Numbered from the stretch's first letter, positions 14,057-40,616 are shown. The stretch: 64,000 nt of DNA from Hirudinaria manillensis (GCA_034509925.1 CM067538.1:310001-374000), one strand, 5' to 3'. The notes: generated from the sequence alone by a model not told the origin. Numbers and translations are program-made.

Positions 14057-14285
14057 TTAGCTTCTGGTGAATATTTTATGATTCCATAATTTCAGTTTCA
14101 TCGTATTTGTAACTTTTTAAATTTTGTCAATTTGTAAAGTTTTCTATGTAATAAATTATTTGTAATAATTAATTGTAGATCTGCCTGGGACGGTTTTACG
14201 GACGTGGAAATCATTATCATCATTGCCGTCATGAACGAAACACAACAACAAATAACAATAACAAATTTAAAAAATAAAACAAAAA

Positions 14286-14746
14286 CAACAATAATAATAA
14301 TAATAATAATCATCATCATCATCATAATGCTAAAAGTACATCCTTTATCAATATATGTCATTAATTACCAAAGACAATATCTTTTGTTTTTGACAACATC
14401 ATCATCAATCATCATCATCACCACCACCAACAACAACAACATCATCATCAATCATCATCATCACCACCACCAACAACAACAACATCATCATCAATCATCA
14501 TCATCACCACCACCACCAACAACAACAACATCATCATCATCACCACCACCAACAACAACATCATCATCATCAATCATCATCATCACCAACAACATCATCA
14601 ACATCACTCCCACCAACAACATCAACATCATCATCACCACCAACAACATCATCATCATCATCATCATCATCACCACCACCAACAACATCATCATCACCAC
14701 CAACAACATCATCATCATCATCATCATCATCATCACGACCAACAAC
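14286..14746. repeat. CAT/CAC/CAA trinucleotide tract with higher-order units
   Basis: Mixed triplet repeat: (AAT)n then (CAT)n at 14286-14326, then from 14397 repeated blocks of the form CATCATCATCACCACCACCA followed by ACAACAACA. The 198-codon plus ORF (14204-14800) and its minus mirror are translations of this tract. Confidence 0.9.
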
Positions 14747-16293
14747 AACAGCAAAAAAGACAAAACGTTCTCAAGTTCTTCTTCCAAAGGAATGCTTTGA
14801 AAACTTTCTACGAAACATCTGCTTGTATTTTTACGTGCAATTCGATATTTTTCAATTATATCATTATTATTATCATTATTATTATTACTTTATTATTATT
14901 ATTATTATTAATGATATTAATATTAATAACATTAATGCCATTAATAACGTCATCAAAGTCTTCATGTGGTTGAGTGACGTAAATTCGTAAATTATATTAT
15001 TATATATAATATATAGATATGTATAATAATAATATAGATATATAATAGTATTATTAATAATATTATAATATTAAGATCAGGAATCATAGGTCACACTTTT
15101 GGCTAATTAGCAGATTTGTTTGTAAAATTAAAAGTTCTGACTAAAATGTTTGAAGTAATTAAATAAATGAAATAATTAATCAAAGATATTTCATTATTAT
15201 TATTATTAATGTTAATATTATTAATAATATTATTATTATCGCTGCAGGAATGTAGCAAGAAACAAATGATTTATAAATTCCACGCCTTCAAAACGAGGAA
15301 AACATGGCAGACTTTCTTTCCCTCCTTTGTCTTTTTCTTATCCTGAATTCATATTTTTCTAACATTTTTATGTTTTTTTAAATTTTATTTATGCGAATTT
15401 GTGTCTTTTAGATTTTATATCGTCGTAATTAATGACATAAATTGGTAAGTTTATTATAAATTGGTACTTTAGCTTTGCGATTATGATGATGCTGATTATT
15501 ATTATTATTATTGTATCTTTTAAATTTAATAATAATAATATTATTATTTGTCTCTGACGTTTCACTATTTAAATTGGACATAAGATAAACGTGTTACAAT
15601 TTTCTCATTTTTGCAGTCTGAATATGTTTATGGATAAACAACTGATGAATACAAAGATATCTCTGACCAGAACATCGCTTTGTTTTTGATTGCTTAGAAT
15701 ACAAAAAGTAACAAAGAACTTTGTTTAGAAGAAATTAATCCTAGCGTGAAATCATTTGCTAGAAAAAGCCGGGATTATGGGACCTTATAAATACTTGTTT
15801 TATAATTTAATATTAAAATACATTGTCTCGTCATGAAAAATGAGTTAGAACGCATCTTCCATGAGGGCAACCGTTTAATTGATTCTTCTGGTACCATCTT
15901 CAAGTTACTTATCTTTCCAAGTACTTGAGGAAAGCTTGTGCTCCAGAAGCTGGTACTTGAAGATAAGCATAAAATATTTGTAATACTTTTTACGATAAAT
16001 AATTTTCTGGTTATTCTTGAAATCAATAGTTTCAAATAGTAGTTTTAAGCGTAAACGTGGATAGGTATTATCAAGTTTAATTAAATGAAATGCTTCATTG
16101 GTATAAACAGTACATTTGTTGCATGTTTTCCGATAATTATTATTAAATTTGAGTAAATGTTTGGCTTACTTCTAAATTTAAAAAATTAAAATCTATCGAG
16201 TTGATTGCAAATTCTTGACACTTTTTCTTTGCTCACCATATTGTTTGTTGTTGTTGTTTCGTAAGTTGTTGCTGAGTAATCAAACCGAACAAA

Positions 16294-19200
16294 ATGGTCT
16301 TCAGAAGTTTAATTTCCTCGTCGTCCTTACGTCAACTCAGAGAAAATTCATCTAAAATATTTCATCGGGTTAGAATGTCTTTACAGTGTTTGTAATATGC
16401 ACGCATGCACCAACATTGCATGCTGCGGTGATATTAAGCAATTTTTGGATCAAAAGGTTAAACAGTTTGGTCATAACTCGAATACAGGTTAATCCAGATA
16501 TAATCTGTATCACCTGCTAGTTATCTTAAATCTGGAAAAACTTTAATTTCTAATAATTGAATCATTCTTTTTGTGAAACTAAATATAATAACAATTAAAT
16601 TAGCACATTTTCGCTCTCAAATTTTGTGTCTTAATAATGTAATATTAATTTAATTTCATGTTAATATATTTGGCATTGGATTTGAAAGTCAAACAATTGA
16701 TTAATGTGACCTCAACTTTCTGAACAGGCAGCACAAATTCGAAGTTTGCATGCTGTGAAGTCAGGATTCTTGAACATTCCAGAGACAAAGATCAGCACCT
16801 TAAAGAATGGACTCTGCATCGCATCCGAAGATTCTGGGGCTCCGACAGCAACGGTAAACGATTTATTTATTTTTTGTTTGAATTAATTTGCAAGTTGATG
16901 GATTTAAATTTAAATTTAGAAGGTTACATTTGTTTTACATTTACTGCATTACAGCATCGTCTTATTTTGTTCACCAATTCTTTGTTTTTGATTTATTAAA
17001 TCTTGTTGTGTTCTATTTTTTGTTGTGCCATTATTTTGGGTAACCTTAAAAATTGTGATTCATTAAGTCAATTTAACTTTAAATTTCATTAAGTTAATTT
17101 AACTTCAGTGATTAAGCCTTCAAGTTTTATGAAATTCTCTGATTTTCTTGGTATTTTGCACATTGTTTATACATGTTTTACTGCTTTGATTTATTAAAAT
17201 AAAAAAACTTCAAGGTTTTTGATGAATTAATTGATTTTGTTTTTCAAAAGGTGGGGATTTGGATCGACGCTGGAAGTCGATTTGAGAACCTGAGGAACAA
17301 CGGAGTTGCACACTTCCTCGAGCACATGGCTTTCAAGGTCGGTTGAAATTGAACCCAACATTCACCCGACTACTTTACAATTACTTGCTTATTTAACAAT
17401 AATCTTGTTTTATCAAAATATTTTATGATTGATCAATCAATCATGTACTTGCATAACCTCTGACCTACTAAACCGACCAATGAAATAACAGGGAACAAAG
17501 AAGAGGTCACAAATCAACCTTGAACTTGAGATTGAAAACTTGGGGGCACACCTCAATGCCTACACATCCAGGGAACAAACTGTTTATTATGCAAAGTGCT
17601 TCTCCAAAGACCTGGAGAGAGGTATGGTCCATCTTCATGCACCAATCACGTTACAGCATTCTCGTGGAATATTAAATCCAGATTCTTGATTGGCTGGTCA
17701 TCTGAATCTCTTATGTAATGAAAGCAAAGACATTGTTGTTCTTGTTTACGACATCATTATCATCACCACAGCTGTTGAAATACTTGCTGACATCAATCAG
17801 AACAGTTTGCTGAGGGAGCAGGAGATTGAAGTTGAAAGAGGAGTCATTCTCAGAGAGATGCAGGTGATGATGATGATGATGAATGTGATTGAATATGCTA
17901 ATGATCTGATAGTTTGAATATGATAATGAGAGTTTACATTATATTGATCCATTTTTTGATGACGATGATGATGATGATGATCTTTGTCATTCCACCAGGA
18001 AGTTGAGACCAACCTTCAGGAAGTTGTCTTTGACCACCTCCACGCCACTGCCTTCAAGGGCACCCCTCTGGGCATGACCATCCTCGGTCCTGTCGAAAAC
18101 ATCAGGTGAGTCACTTTTTAATCTGTTGAAGGTTTGTATTGTTCTCATTGTGCTCTTGTTTGCATGTATATTTGTATATAAATATTTGTCTTTGTATTTG
18201 TTTATAATTTGTTAAAAGGGGGATGAATGTTTTAATGTTCATAAAATATGTTGAGTGATTTGTAAATATTATGATTAATAATTATAATGGTCATAATTAA
18301 TAATTATAAATTTGCAACAACTCTGTTATAATTAAATAGGACCATAAATAGAAACGACCTCCTTGACTACATATCCACCCATTACAAAGGATCGAGGATG
18401 GTTCTGGCTGCAGCAGGAGGTGAGTGACATCATCATCATCATCACCACTGCCACCATCGTTATCATGACCTCGGTCGTGGCTCGAAATGATTGCAACGTT
18501 GCTTTGCATCACCAGGCGTGCAACACGAGCAATTGGTTGGTTTGGCAGAGAAGTACTTCGGTGGTCTCAGTCCCCAGTTCGAGGGTGAACTTCCGAACGC
18601 GCCCTGCAAGTTTTCGGGTGGGGAGGTGAGACACATTTGCTTGAATGCAGCATTCGACATTTTAAAGAGAATAAGGTTTTCAAAAGAATTATTAAATATT
18701 AATAAGCTTTAAATTTAAGCTAAAAACCACTACTTAAATGATAATTTGTTACCAAATTAAAGCCAAGAAATCTTTATAAAATGCTTGCAATCCTTTCAGG
18801 TCAGAGTCAAAGACAACGACATGCCACTGGCTCACGTGGCTCTCGCCGTCGAGGGCGCGAGGTGGTGCGATCCCTCGAACATCGCCCTCATGGTCGCCAA
18901 CACCCTCATCGGGTCGTACAATCGGGCTGTTGGTCCGAACATGTCCTCCGTCCTGGGACAGTCCTGCGCGGAGGGGAACCTTTGCCACAGCTTTCAGTCT
19001 TTCAACACCTGCTACACCGACACAGGCTTGTGGTCAGTTGTCCGATTTTGATCTTTTTTTTTAATAAAAAGTCTTTATTATTAAATATTATTATTTATTT
19101 TGTTTACTGTTATATATTTCATTTATAATTATTAAATATTATTATTTATTTAATTTATAATTATTATTGGCCACGTGGTTTATAAAATAAATGAATGCAA

Positions 19201-20366
19201 AGTTATTCGGGCTTTTCTTGCATTGATTTTTAACCTCATTATTATTCGCAGGGGAATGTATTTCGTTGTTGAACCCAATCAAATCGCAGACATGGTGAAG
19301 GCCATCCAAGCCGAGTGGTAAGCTATTATACGTGATTAGCATAACTCCTCCCACAGTCTCCGTGACTGACAGATTGATTGATTGATCGATTGATTGCTTG
19401 ATCAACAAAACATTTCACTCTTCAGGATGAGACTCTGCTCGTCTGTTCCAGAGGAAGAAGTCGTCAGAGCACGAAACCACCTGCTCACCAACATGCTACT
19501 CATGCTCGATGGCTCCACCCCCATCTGTGAGGACATTGGAAGGTACTCCATCATTAATATTCATGAATTGTTTTCTTTTTATGAAGTTCTGCTGATTAAT
19601 GTTTTATTTTGTTGAATTCATGAGACAAAAGTTTATTACATATTTATTATAATTAATTATTTAAATATTAATTCTATAACTTGTGAGAATAAGTATTCAA
19701 ACATCTGAGCAACAGATTGAAACATACACACATCTCACTCATATTCTAAGTTCGTTCTATTCTATATTTCTAATCTCTAATCGTGAATCTATGGTTCTAT
19801 TTTTAGGCAGATGTTGTGCTATCGAAGGCGTCTGCCTCCGACCGAACTCCAGGCCCGCATAGAAGCAGTCGACGCCAAAGTTCTGAGGGACACCTGCAAG
19901 AAGTTCATCTTCAACATGAAACCCGCTCTTTCGGCAGTCGGTGAGTCGATGGGGAGAGTTGGGTGGATTTGGGGTGGAGGGGTCAAATGAGTGGAATTCG
20001 TGCCTGGAAACAATTGAATGCTTGTGGCATTTGACACCCAGGAGAGCATTGCCATGGAGATATCCTTGAGTGACCAGGGAGAACCTTCTGGCAGGGGAGT
20101 CGTGAATCAATTAGAAATGGTTTTTGTGACCTGTTGGGGTGTGTGGCAGTCCGATGATGATAATGATGATACATGATAAGTGGTCATGGCCGATGAAGCC
20201 ACACGATCTGACTGAGCAATATACGATAATTATTAATTAATGACAATAAATTTGTTTACTGTTGATAAGATGTTGACAATACATTTTACTTATATTTTGT
20301 TTTTTAGGCCCCATTGATCAGCTGCCAGATTATGCCAGCATTTGCAGTCAAATGTATTCTTCATAA
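16294..20366 (+). CDS. PMPCB: Mitochondrial processing peptidase beta subunit
   Basis: Thirteen exons, all GT-AG and in frame: 16294-16368, 16728-16853, 17251-17337, 17492-17621, 17772-17863, 17999-18105, 18340-18419, 18516-18625, 18800-19032, 19252-19317, 19426-19542, 19807-19940, 20308-20366; 471 aa (human 489). Exon 1 encodes an Arg/Ser-rich, acid-poor presequence ([20 protein letters not shown]) suited to mitochondrial import. The M16 peptidase zinc motif HFLEH is at residues 88-92, with the conserved [10 protein letters not shown] segment (161-170) carrying the distal glutamate. Other matches to the beta-MPP pattern: [59 protein letters not shown] and [16 protein letters not shown]. Role: with the alpha subunit in the matrix it removes presequences from imported proteins. 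The last residues ([11 protein letters not shown]) differ from vertebrates. Convergent with the EML gene. Confidence 0.97.
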
Positions 20367-20789
20367 AGCGATTGCAAAGTGTTGTTGTTGTTGAATTCAT
20401 TGTCTTCGTCGTTCGTACTGGTTGAACTCCACGTGAATCATCTTTTGTAAAATATTAGTCACCTTGTACTGCCCTTAGTACAAGTTGTTTTGTGATGTCT
20501 GAGCATCTGATAACAAATTATTGGAACCTGCTTGTTGTTTATCGAAAGATACGATCGCATGCCATCCCAACAGATATGACTGAATCTCAATGCACGCACA
20601 CACACACACACAACACCGCTCCTTGTAAACAAAACTACATTTGATAATTTCATTCACGTAAAGTTACGTGACAATGAGGCCATGATTGCAATGAAGAGTA
20701 GAAGGATGTCGATGGTGGAAATGCATTTCATTGCCTGGGTGACTGACACTTCCTTGTGAACTTTGACATGATTGTGATCCTGGTGCATC
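20367..20789. other. Convergent 3' region between PMPCB and the EML gene
   Basis: 423 bp between the two stop codons, expected to hold both 3' UTRs. It contains a short CA dinucleotide run at about 20592-20611. No coding signal. Confidence 0.6.
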
Positions 20790-34548
<13,759 letters not shown>

Positions 34549-34921
34549 TTTAGTGCAACTTTGAGTCGAATCTTTTTATTTATAAAACTTGTTTTCCAAC
34601 AATTTCTGTTCATGTATACGATTTTAGACCGATCTCGTACGCCCCACTCCGGTCCGACAAGTCCTTGCGCGTCACCGTTGGCGATGCGTGCTTAGAGATG
34701 GCTAAAAGTGAATTTGGGCGGTAAAGTAGTTAAGTAAAATTAAGGGACCTCAACCACGTGCAAACTGATTAACTAATGCCGTTTTTTACGAAACTCCATT
34801 AGATGAGCCACCCAGGATCCACGTGGATTCAGGCTCGATACACCACAAACCATCGACAACGGCAAACATTACCTCGCTCACATAAAACGAAATAACAAAA
34901 AAAGAACAAATTAAAACAGAT

Positions 34922-36462
34922 TTAATCAATTTGAAGCTGTCTCGTGATTTCAGAGAGCATGATGCTAGCTGCCATGCCGGCATTCAAACTGTCAACGCCT
35001 TCTTTGAGGGGGATGTAAATTCTGCTCCCAGATCCCTCCGAGCAGAAAGTCCGAGCTTTCTCGCTCAAACCTTCGGTTTCTCCACCAATTATGAGGGTAA
35101 ACTCTGGGTAGGATTTGTAATCAATCTCAGTGTACTTCACAGGGATTTGGGATGATTCTGAATAGTATTCATTTCCACTGCAGGCATCTGCAAGCAGAAT
35201 CTTTGAATTCTGTGACAGTTGATCCCGAACGTCATCCCAAGACTGGTTGTCCCTGATATCCCAGTGGCATTTGAAAAGGTTCCCCATACTGCATTCAATT
35301 GTTTTAGGGTTCCAAATATCGATGCAACCTTGAAATTAAAAATATTATAATAATTTATTAATTATAAAAAATAATTCTTTAAGAAAAAACATTGTTTTTT
35401 TTTGTATGATCAAATCTATTAAAATCCATCTTTAAACTTTCAAACGTATACTTAACCAACCTTTAGTTAGGAACAGTTTTTTGCATTGGAGATGTTCAAA
35501 GAGGCTGACAATGATGCCCATGTTTTCGTGATTTCGAATATTGTCGAGGACTAAATTTACAGGGAGGGCGTGCGACCTTTGAACTGCAGGTTCAAAGTTG
35601 GTCGACGGAATGTTGCATATGGCTGTGGGGAGAATTTTAATTCTGGAATTTATTGATATTCACAAAATATGACTCAATTCTTTTTACATTATTGCGATGC
35701 AAGTGGAGTGCTTTAACTAAATCATAAAGGGTCTCATATTTCTTTTTAATTTGAATGCAACTCCTTCATTCACCAGATGGCAGTATAAGTTGAGACACAC
35801 ATTACAACCCCATGTTAGCTAATCCTAACCTTAGCTTACTGACCAAAGCTAAGAGCTAATTTGCTATCAGATAACTGAAAGTTAGAATTTAACATTGAAT
35901 ATCAATTATTATGTAATATTGTTACATATATATATAAATAAAAATAAATATGATCCTCAAAACATGAATCATCAGCTTACCAATCATTCCATTCTTCCTA
36001 TCTTTGAAGTCCATATTAAGTTCTGCTTGGAAGTGGGAGACCCAATGTAACCTGACATCCTTCAAAGCACTTGATGGAATGTCTTTAATTTCTCTCTTGA
36101 AGACAATGTCGGTAATTTTCATATTGGCCTCAAAAGCTTGCTTCACTAGAGAGAAATTCTTCAGTATAGTCTGCCCATTTTTGTCTCTTGTATTTTTCTT
36201 GGTCAGGAGCAAATTTATTTTGCTTAATAATTAAAAATTATAAATTTACTCAATGCTTTATCTTTTGCAATTATTGACATGCTTAATTACACAAGAATGT
36301 TAAACTAAAACATGCTAACTTCAGAAGAGATGGATCTAATTCTTTTTCTGAGTTAACTTTAGCTTGGGTAGTACTGTAGGAGCATCTGTGAAAGTTGAAA
36401 AAAATTTTGTAAATAGATGCCCACTTTTTCCTCGGATGTTTATTCAATGGACATATGATCAT
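34922..36462 (-). CDS. MRM3: Mitochondrial rRNA methyltransferase 3-like (SpoU family)
   Basis: Four exons read leftward: 36462-36320, 36222-35981, 35622-35461, 35328-34922; GT-AG and in frame, 317 aa (human about 420). The N-terminus is basic and hydrophobic with few acids (MIICPLNKHPRKKWASIYKI), consistent with mitochondrial import. AICNIPSTN matches the MRM3 pattern. SpoU motif 2 is IIGGETEGLS (about 263-271) and motif 3 is YIPLKEGVDSLNAGMAASI (about 287-305), the parts of the trefoil knot that bind SAM. Role in family: 2'-O-methylation of a guanosine in the large mitochondrial rRNA. Odd: motif 1 reads N162-M-G-I-I-V-S168, where SpoU enzymes normally have N-x-G-x-x-x-R, so the conserved Arg is Ser here. 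It is tandem with EML and head-to-head with the TTC12-like gene (494 bp apart). Confidence 0.88.
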
Positions 36463-36955
36463 GATGCTACCTAATTCGGAGCAAGTGGAACAGCAATATT
36501 AAAAGTACGATTACCTCAATAATACCGTATTTATTAAATTCTTGCATGATTCATTGAATTTCAGAGTCCTCAATCCCGAACAAACACGTCCGTGTAACAT
36601 TGCACCAGCACCAGCAGCCGCTTAGCAAACGAAAGTTTTGCTTTTAACGTGTAAATAACATTGATGAAAATAAAAATTTTGATCATCAATGTTAACTTGC
36701 CGTTTATTATTGTAAATATTTTTAATAAATATTAATTTTAATTATTACAAATAGTTTAACAAAATTGTTTTTTATTAATTTAAAATTAACTTCTTTATTT
36801 CTCACTGATGTGGCTAATTAATTTATTTTCAAAATAATAATTTTTTTTTCTACCAAATACATTTAAGTGGTAAACGTCAATTTTTAAATGTCCAGCTTGT
36901 CAAAATATCTGAAATTTATCCAGTTGGTTGCCTAGCGCTTGGTTGCTGTGGTGGA
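36463..36955. promoter_or_regulatory. Candidate bidirectional promoter, MRM3 / TTC12-like
   Basis: 493 bp separate the two divergent start codons and must carry both 5' UTRs and promoters. The sequence is AT-rich with T and A tracts. I see no clear TATA box at a standard distance and no CpG enrichment. Confidence 0.4.
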
Positions 36956-38706
36956 ATGGATCGGGAATATGAGGAAATGATTCAAAAGTTAGACACTTTT
37001 TCTGCTAAAGCAAAAGACATGAAAGATTTTGACGAGTTTATGGCCAAAGTTGACGAGATCGGTGTGTATCATCCGAATGCGTAATGTTTTTCCCATTTGA
37101 TATCTCCTGAAATTGGATATTTTAATATTTCTGTTTTTAATTTGATTTTTGCATTCATACTTGAAACTGCAAAAGCTAGTTTTTTTTTTGCTTGGGTTTC
37201 TTGACACTTTTAAAATTACAAGGCGAGCTAAAGTTTAATGAGGGATATCTATTTCCAACAGAATCAATTGTAAAGGGATTTTCATCAACTGATGACAAAA
37301 CAGTCGAACAATCACTAATGAGAGCAGACAAATTTCTTGCCAACCAAGAAATCCCAAACAAATCTGATCCCACAGATGATGATAATGGTGCCAGTCTAAA
37401 GACAAAAAAGAGTAGGAATATATTCCCATGAATTAGCATTTTAATAAATTATAACAACTGATTGATTTGAGACTGTCTTGAAACTTGTTGTTGAAATGGT
37501 TTGGCAGAATTCGATGTTGGACTGAAATAGATCATTTGTGTTTATGGCATTGAAATTGAATTAACATGCAATTACTTAAAATATACTAAATCTTTTCAAA
37601 ACCTTAAGATTAACTCATCTGATTTGTTACAGCTTATAACAAAACGGTCATCAATGATAAAGCATTCAAAGAAGATGACAAGAAGCCAAAAGAAATGGAT
37701 CCAGGTTATCTAAACACTGACACTTATAATAACATTCTAGTGAATTGTAGTTGTTATCATTATTCATTACCTATTATGTTCATGATTGCCATTATAATAT
37801 TATTTAAGATATAATTAAAATATTTCATAACATTCAAATATCATTTCAGAAGAATTCATGAAAACAATTGAGGAGGATGCCAAGCAGAGAGCTGAGGATA
37901 GAAAGAAGAGGAAGGAAATGGCAGGAGAATTGAAAGTGCGAGCCGAATCCCAGTTCAACTCCGGGGACTACGACTCTGCCCTAAAAACTTATGACCAGGT
38001 TGGTCAAGAAAGTACATGACTTTCATTTGTGGCATCGTCGCATGCAAAATAAAGGCCAACTATTTTTTAAAATTTAACTATTGAGAGGTCTCGACAAATC
38101 ACTTAATATTCATTCAACAAAATGCCTCACTCTCAGGCCATTTCTACGCTAAAGGACTGGGCAGCTCTTTACACCGGTCGTGCCCAGACTCATCTTCAGT
38201 TGGGCAATGTCAAGGAAGCGATGTCTGACTGCAATTGGGCATTCAAGGTTTCTATTATTTTTTATAACTCGATCAAAGAAATTATTTATTTATTAAGAAA
38301 GCAACAAAGAATACTTGCTTTTCTCAAGTGCTTTTACCTTCAACTCAGGCAGACGAAAAGAGTCTCAATGCCCACATAACTCAAGGAAAGGTTTTCATGG
38401 CAGCCAAAGATTACAACAAGGCCATAGAAATATTCCAAAAAGCCATCGAACTAAAACCAAACAAGAAATCCTTCATTGAAGGTTTGAATCCAATCTGATC
38501 TAACTTTCATGCCTACAATGATGCTAAAGAGACCACAAGAATAAACTGTTTATGCAAAGATGTCAGCTTATGTTGATAAATATGTTTCTGATTTTATTGT
38601 GAGTTGTTGCTCCAATTTAAATTCATTTTTAGGTTATTTGAATGAAGCCAAGTCAAAAGCCAAAAAGAAGAAAATTACCATTAAAAAAACCGCTCGTCCC
38701 GAATGA
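36956..38706 (+). CDS. TTC12: Short TTC12-like TPR protein
   Basis: Seven exons, GT-AG and in frame: 36956-37061, 37223-37411, 37633-37704, 37850-37998, 38137-38247, 38349-38481, 38633-38706; 277 aa. The order matches the N-terminal half of TTC12: an opening segment (EEMIQKLDTF... then FDEFMAKVDEIG), the NKTVIND patch, then EEFMKTIEEDAKQRAEDRKK. Three TPR units follow (AGELKVRAESQFNSGDYDSA; LYTGRAQTHLQLGNVKEAMS; HITQGKVFMAAKDYNKAIEI), ending GYLNEAKSKA and a Lys-rich tail. Vertebrate TTC12 is about 700 aa with C-terminal ARM repeats and helps assemble axonemal dyneins. Here the frame closes (TGA at 38704) straight after the TPR part, and no ARM exon is seen before the convergent gene at 38956. 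So it is either a shortened ortholog or a TTC12-like paralog. Confidence 0.82.
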
Positions 38707-38955
38707 CCGAGAAAGGATTTTATGAACTTTGACGACTCAAAGGCACATTTGCACTGCAATCTTTATTTATTCCACTTGACAGTTTGTGAGTTTTGGTTAT
38801 TTAAAAGAAAGAGTTTTATGAATCTGAGTGCAGTTGCAATCCGTTTTGGATCGCACGAATCCAAATCAGGGCTGCAATTTCTACCAGATAATCCTGGTCC
38901 TAGTGCAGACACTCATTCCTTTCATTTCTCCAGCTTACTTGCAATCTCTGCAAGC

Positions 38956-40616
38956 TCAGTGTTCGCAGTAGCCATATTTGTCGAACTGAGTGAGGTAGTC
39001 GTATCGAGATTGAGCCCTCATTCTGTTGTAGAGGTGGTCGAGAAAGATCTGTTCCAGTTCCTCTTCGTCGCTCAAGTCGAGACTTTCGTTTGCGTCGCAT
39101 TCCAGGATAGGACGAGAAGCGCTTGTCACGTTGGCAGCTTCATCGTCTGTGCTGTTGCTCGCGTTGAGGTTCGTCGTGTTGTTGTTGTTCTGATCGCCGT
39201 TGTCCAAACCGCGAGGTACTAGTCTTTCCCTTTCCTCGTTCTGATTATCTGGGGGATTGGCCGGTCCGAGGCCGAGAATGGTCCTGAGTCTTTTGATAAA
39301 CTTCTTGCCATCATTTGTCCTCTCCTTGTCTTTAGTGGAGTTTGCTTCTTTGGATGGGTACTCTTTTGATGGGTAATTGTTGTTATTGGAGGCTACAACT
39401 GGATTTGGTTGTAAATGGCTGCTAATGAAACGTTTTTCTTTATCCATTTCATCAAACGATTGAGTGGATTCCCTTTTATTTAGGGAGGCATTATTCAGCG
39501 CCGATCCGGCGAATTGGGTGGTAGTGCTTCCGTATTTAAGGATATTATCCAGAGCCCCTCTGGCCTTGCAATAGAAACAGAGCGTGACGCCTAATATGGC
39601 TAAAACGATAACGTTCGATGCTATTAAGGCCATTGTCAGCTTCTTGTAATAGTCGATGCCAAACTCAGTTTGCCAGAACGATTCGCTTTGTTCTGGTTTG
39701 GAAGTAAGTTGATCTTTTTCCACGCGGTTCAAGGCTTCATTTGAGCCTTGATTTTCGTATTTATAAACAGTTTTAATAGCGTTTTCGAAAGATTTCGTTT
39801 CATTTTCGGCGCCATCTTGGTTCCAAAAAGCTTTAATAATATTTCTCTTGAATCTGGCAGTTTTTCGCTTTTTGAGTAGGCAATAGTTCTCAAGCAGATC
39901 TTTAAACTCCTCCAGCGACTGGATCCATGCCATAATCTTCCACTTAGGAGGTTTATCCGTATTTCCCCGACAAAAGAGATTGAATCCTCTAAAGCAATGC
40001 TTGAACCAAGACGATGTGGCTTCAGAGGAGAGAAGATGAGCCAGGACAAATCGGGACAACCATTTGGAACAGCATGATTCCTTCATAAAAGAACTAAACA
40101 ACCTTACATTTAAAACTCGCCCAAAGAATCCCACGGCCTCGTAAGTTGTCCACAACTTTGGATTTTCGTACTCTTCTTCAGTTATTGTTCTGCTCGCAAA
40201 ACCAGTCGTGTTCGAAGGCTCTATTAGGATATCCGAAAGATTTGAGAAAACATAAAAGTCTCTCCGATCGACGATGCTATAGTTAAGGCCATACCAGTTT
40301 AGTCTCAATGTACTGATCTGTAAAAAGGAACCACAAACTTGGTAAATTATTAGTAGATTATAATAATTAGGAAAGATTATTGAAAATATCTTATACTATG
40401 CGTTATGGTACACTGTCAACACAAATATATAACGCTAATAATTACTTCTGCATGTTTTTCATGACAACCACGGAGATCGTGCTGTATGACTTTGGTGCAT
40501 ATCAGAGTGTATCGTCCGAGAATATTGCAAGAGTCTTCGCACAATCCGTCAACAAACGATATCGCAGACCAATAATATACCAAAGCGATTGCATAAAAAC
40601 GCACGTAAAATAACAT
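38956..40616 (-). CDS. Unrecognised type I single-pass membrane protein
   Basis: Two exons: 40616-40446 and 40317-38956 (GTAATT donor, CAG acceptor, phase 0); 510 aa. The first exon encodes a signal peptide (MLFYVRFYAIALVYYWSA, cleavage probably near residue 24) and a Cys-rich start (CEDSC...C...C) that recalls a leucine-rich-repeat N-cap, but no clear LRR follows. The ectodomain (about 24-283) has further cysteines, including a CC pair, and sequons NLS, NTT and NET. One membrane helix (about 284-307, LIASNVIVLAILGVTLCFYC) is followed by a 203-residue cytoplasmic tail. That tail is rich in Asn, Ser, Lys and Glu, with an acidic SLDLSDEEELEQIF segment and the end YLTQFDKYGYCEH. I recognise no family. 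It is 250 bp from, and convergent with, the TTC12-like gene. Confidence 0.75.

Larger units (their letters stand above)
11921..16293. other. Repeat-rich intergenic region upstream of PMPCB
   Basis: Apart from the tRNA-like element and microsatellites listed separately, I see AT-rich non-coding DNA. Overlapping ORFs at 12361-13038 on both strands surround the GC-richer tRNA-like relic and are probably relic translations. An imperfect inverted repeat (arms around CTTATCTT...AAGTAC and GTACTTGAAGATAAG) lies at about 15908-15968. ATTA-rich tracts occupy 13660-13760 and 14860-15240. Confidence 0.5.

Noticed and set aside
14204-14800. 198-codon plus ORF and 98-codon minus ORF
   Set aside because: Translations of the CAT/CAC/CAA tract.
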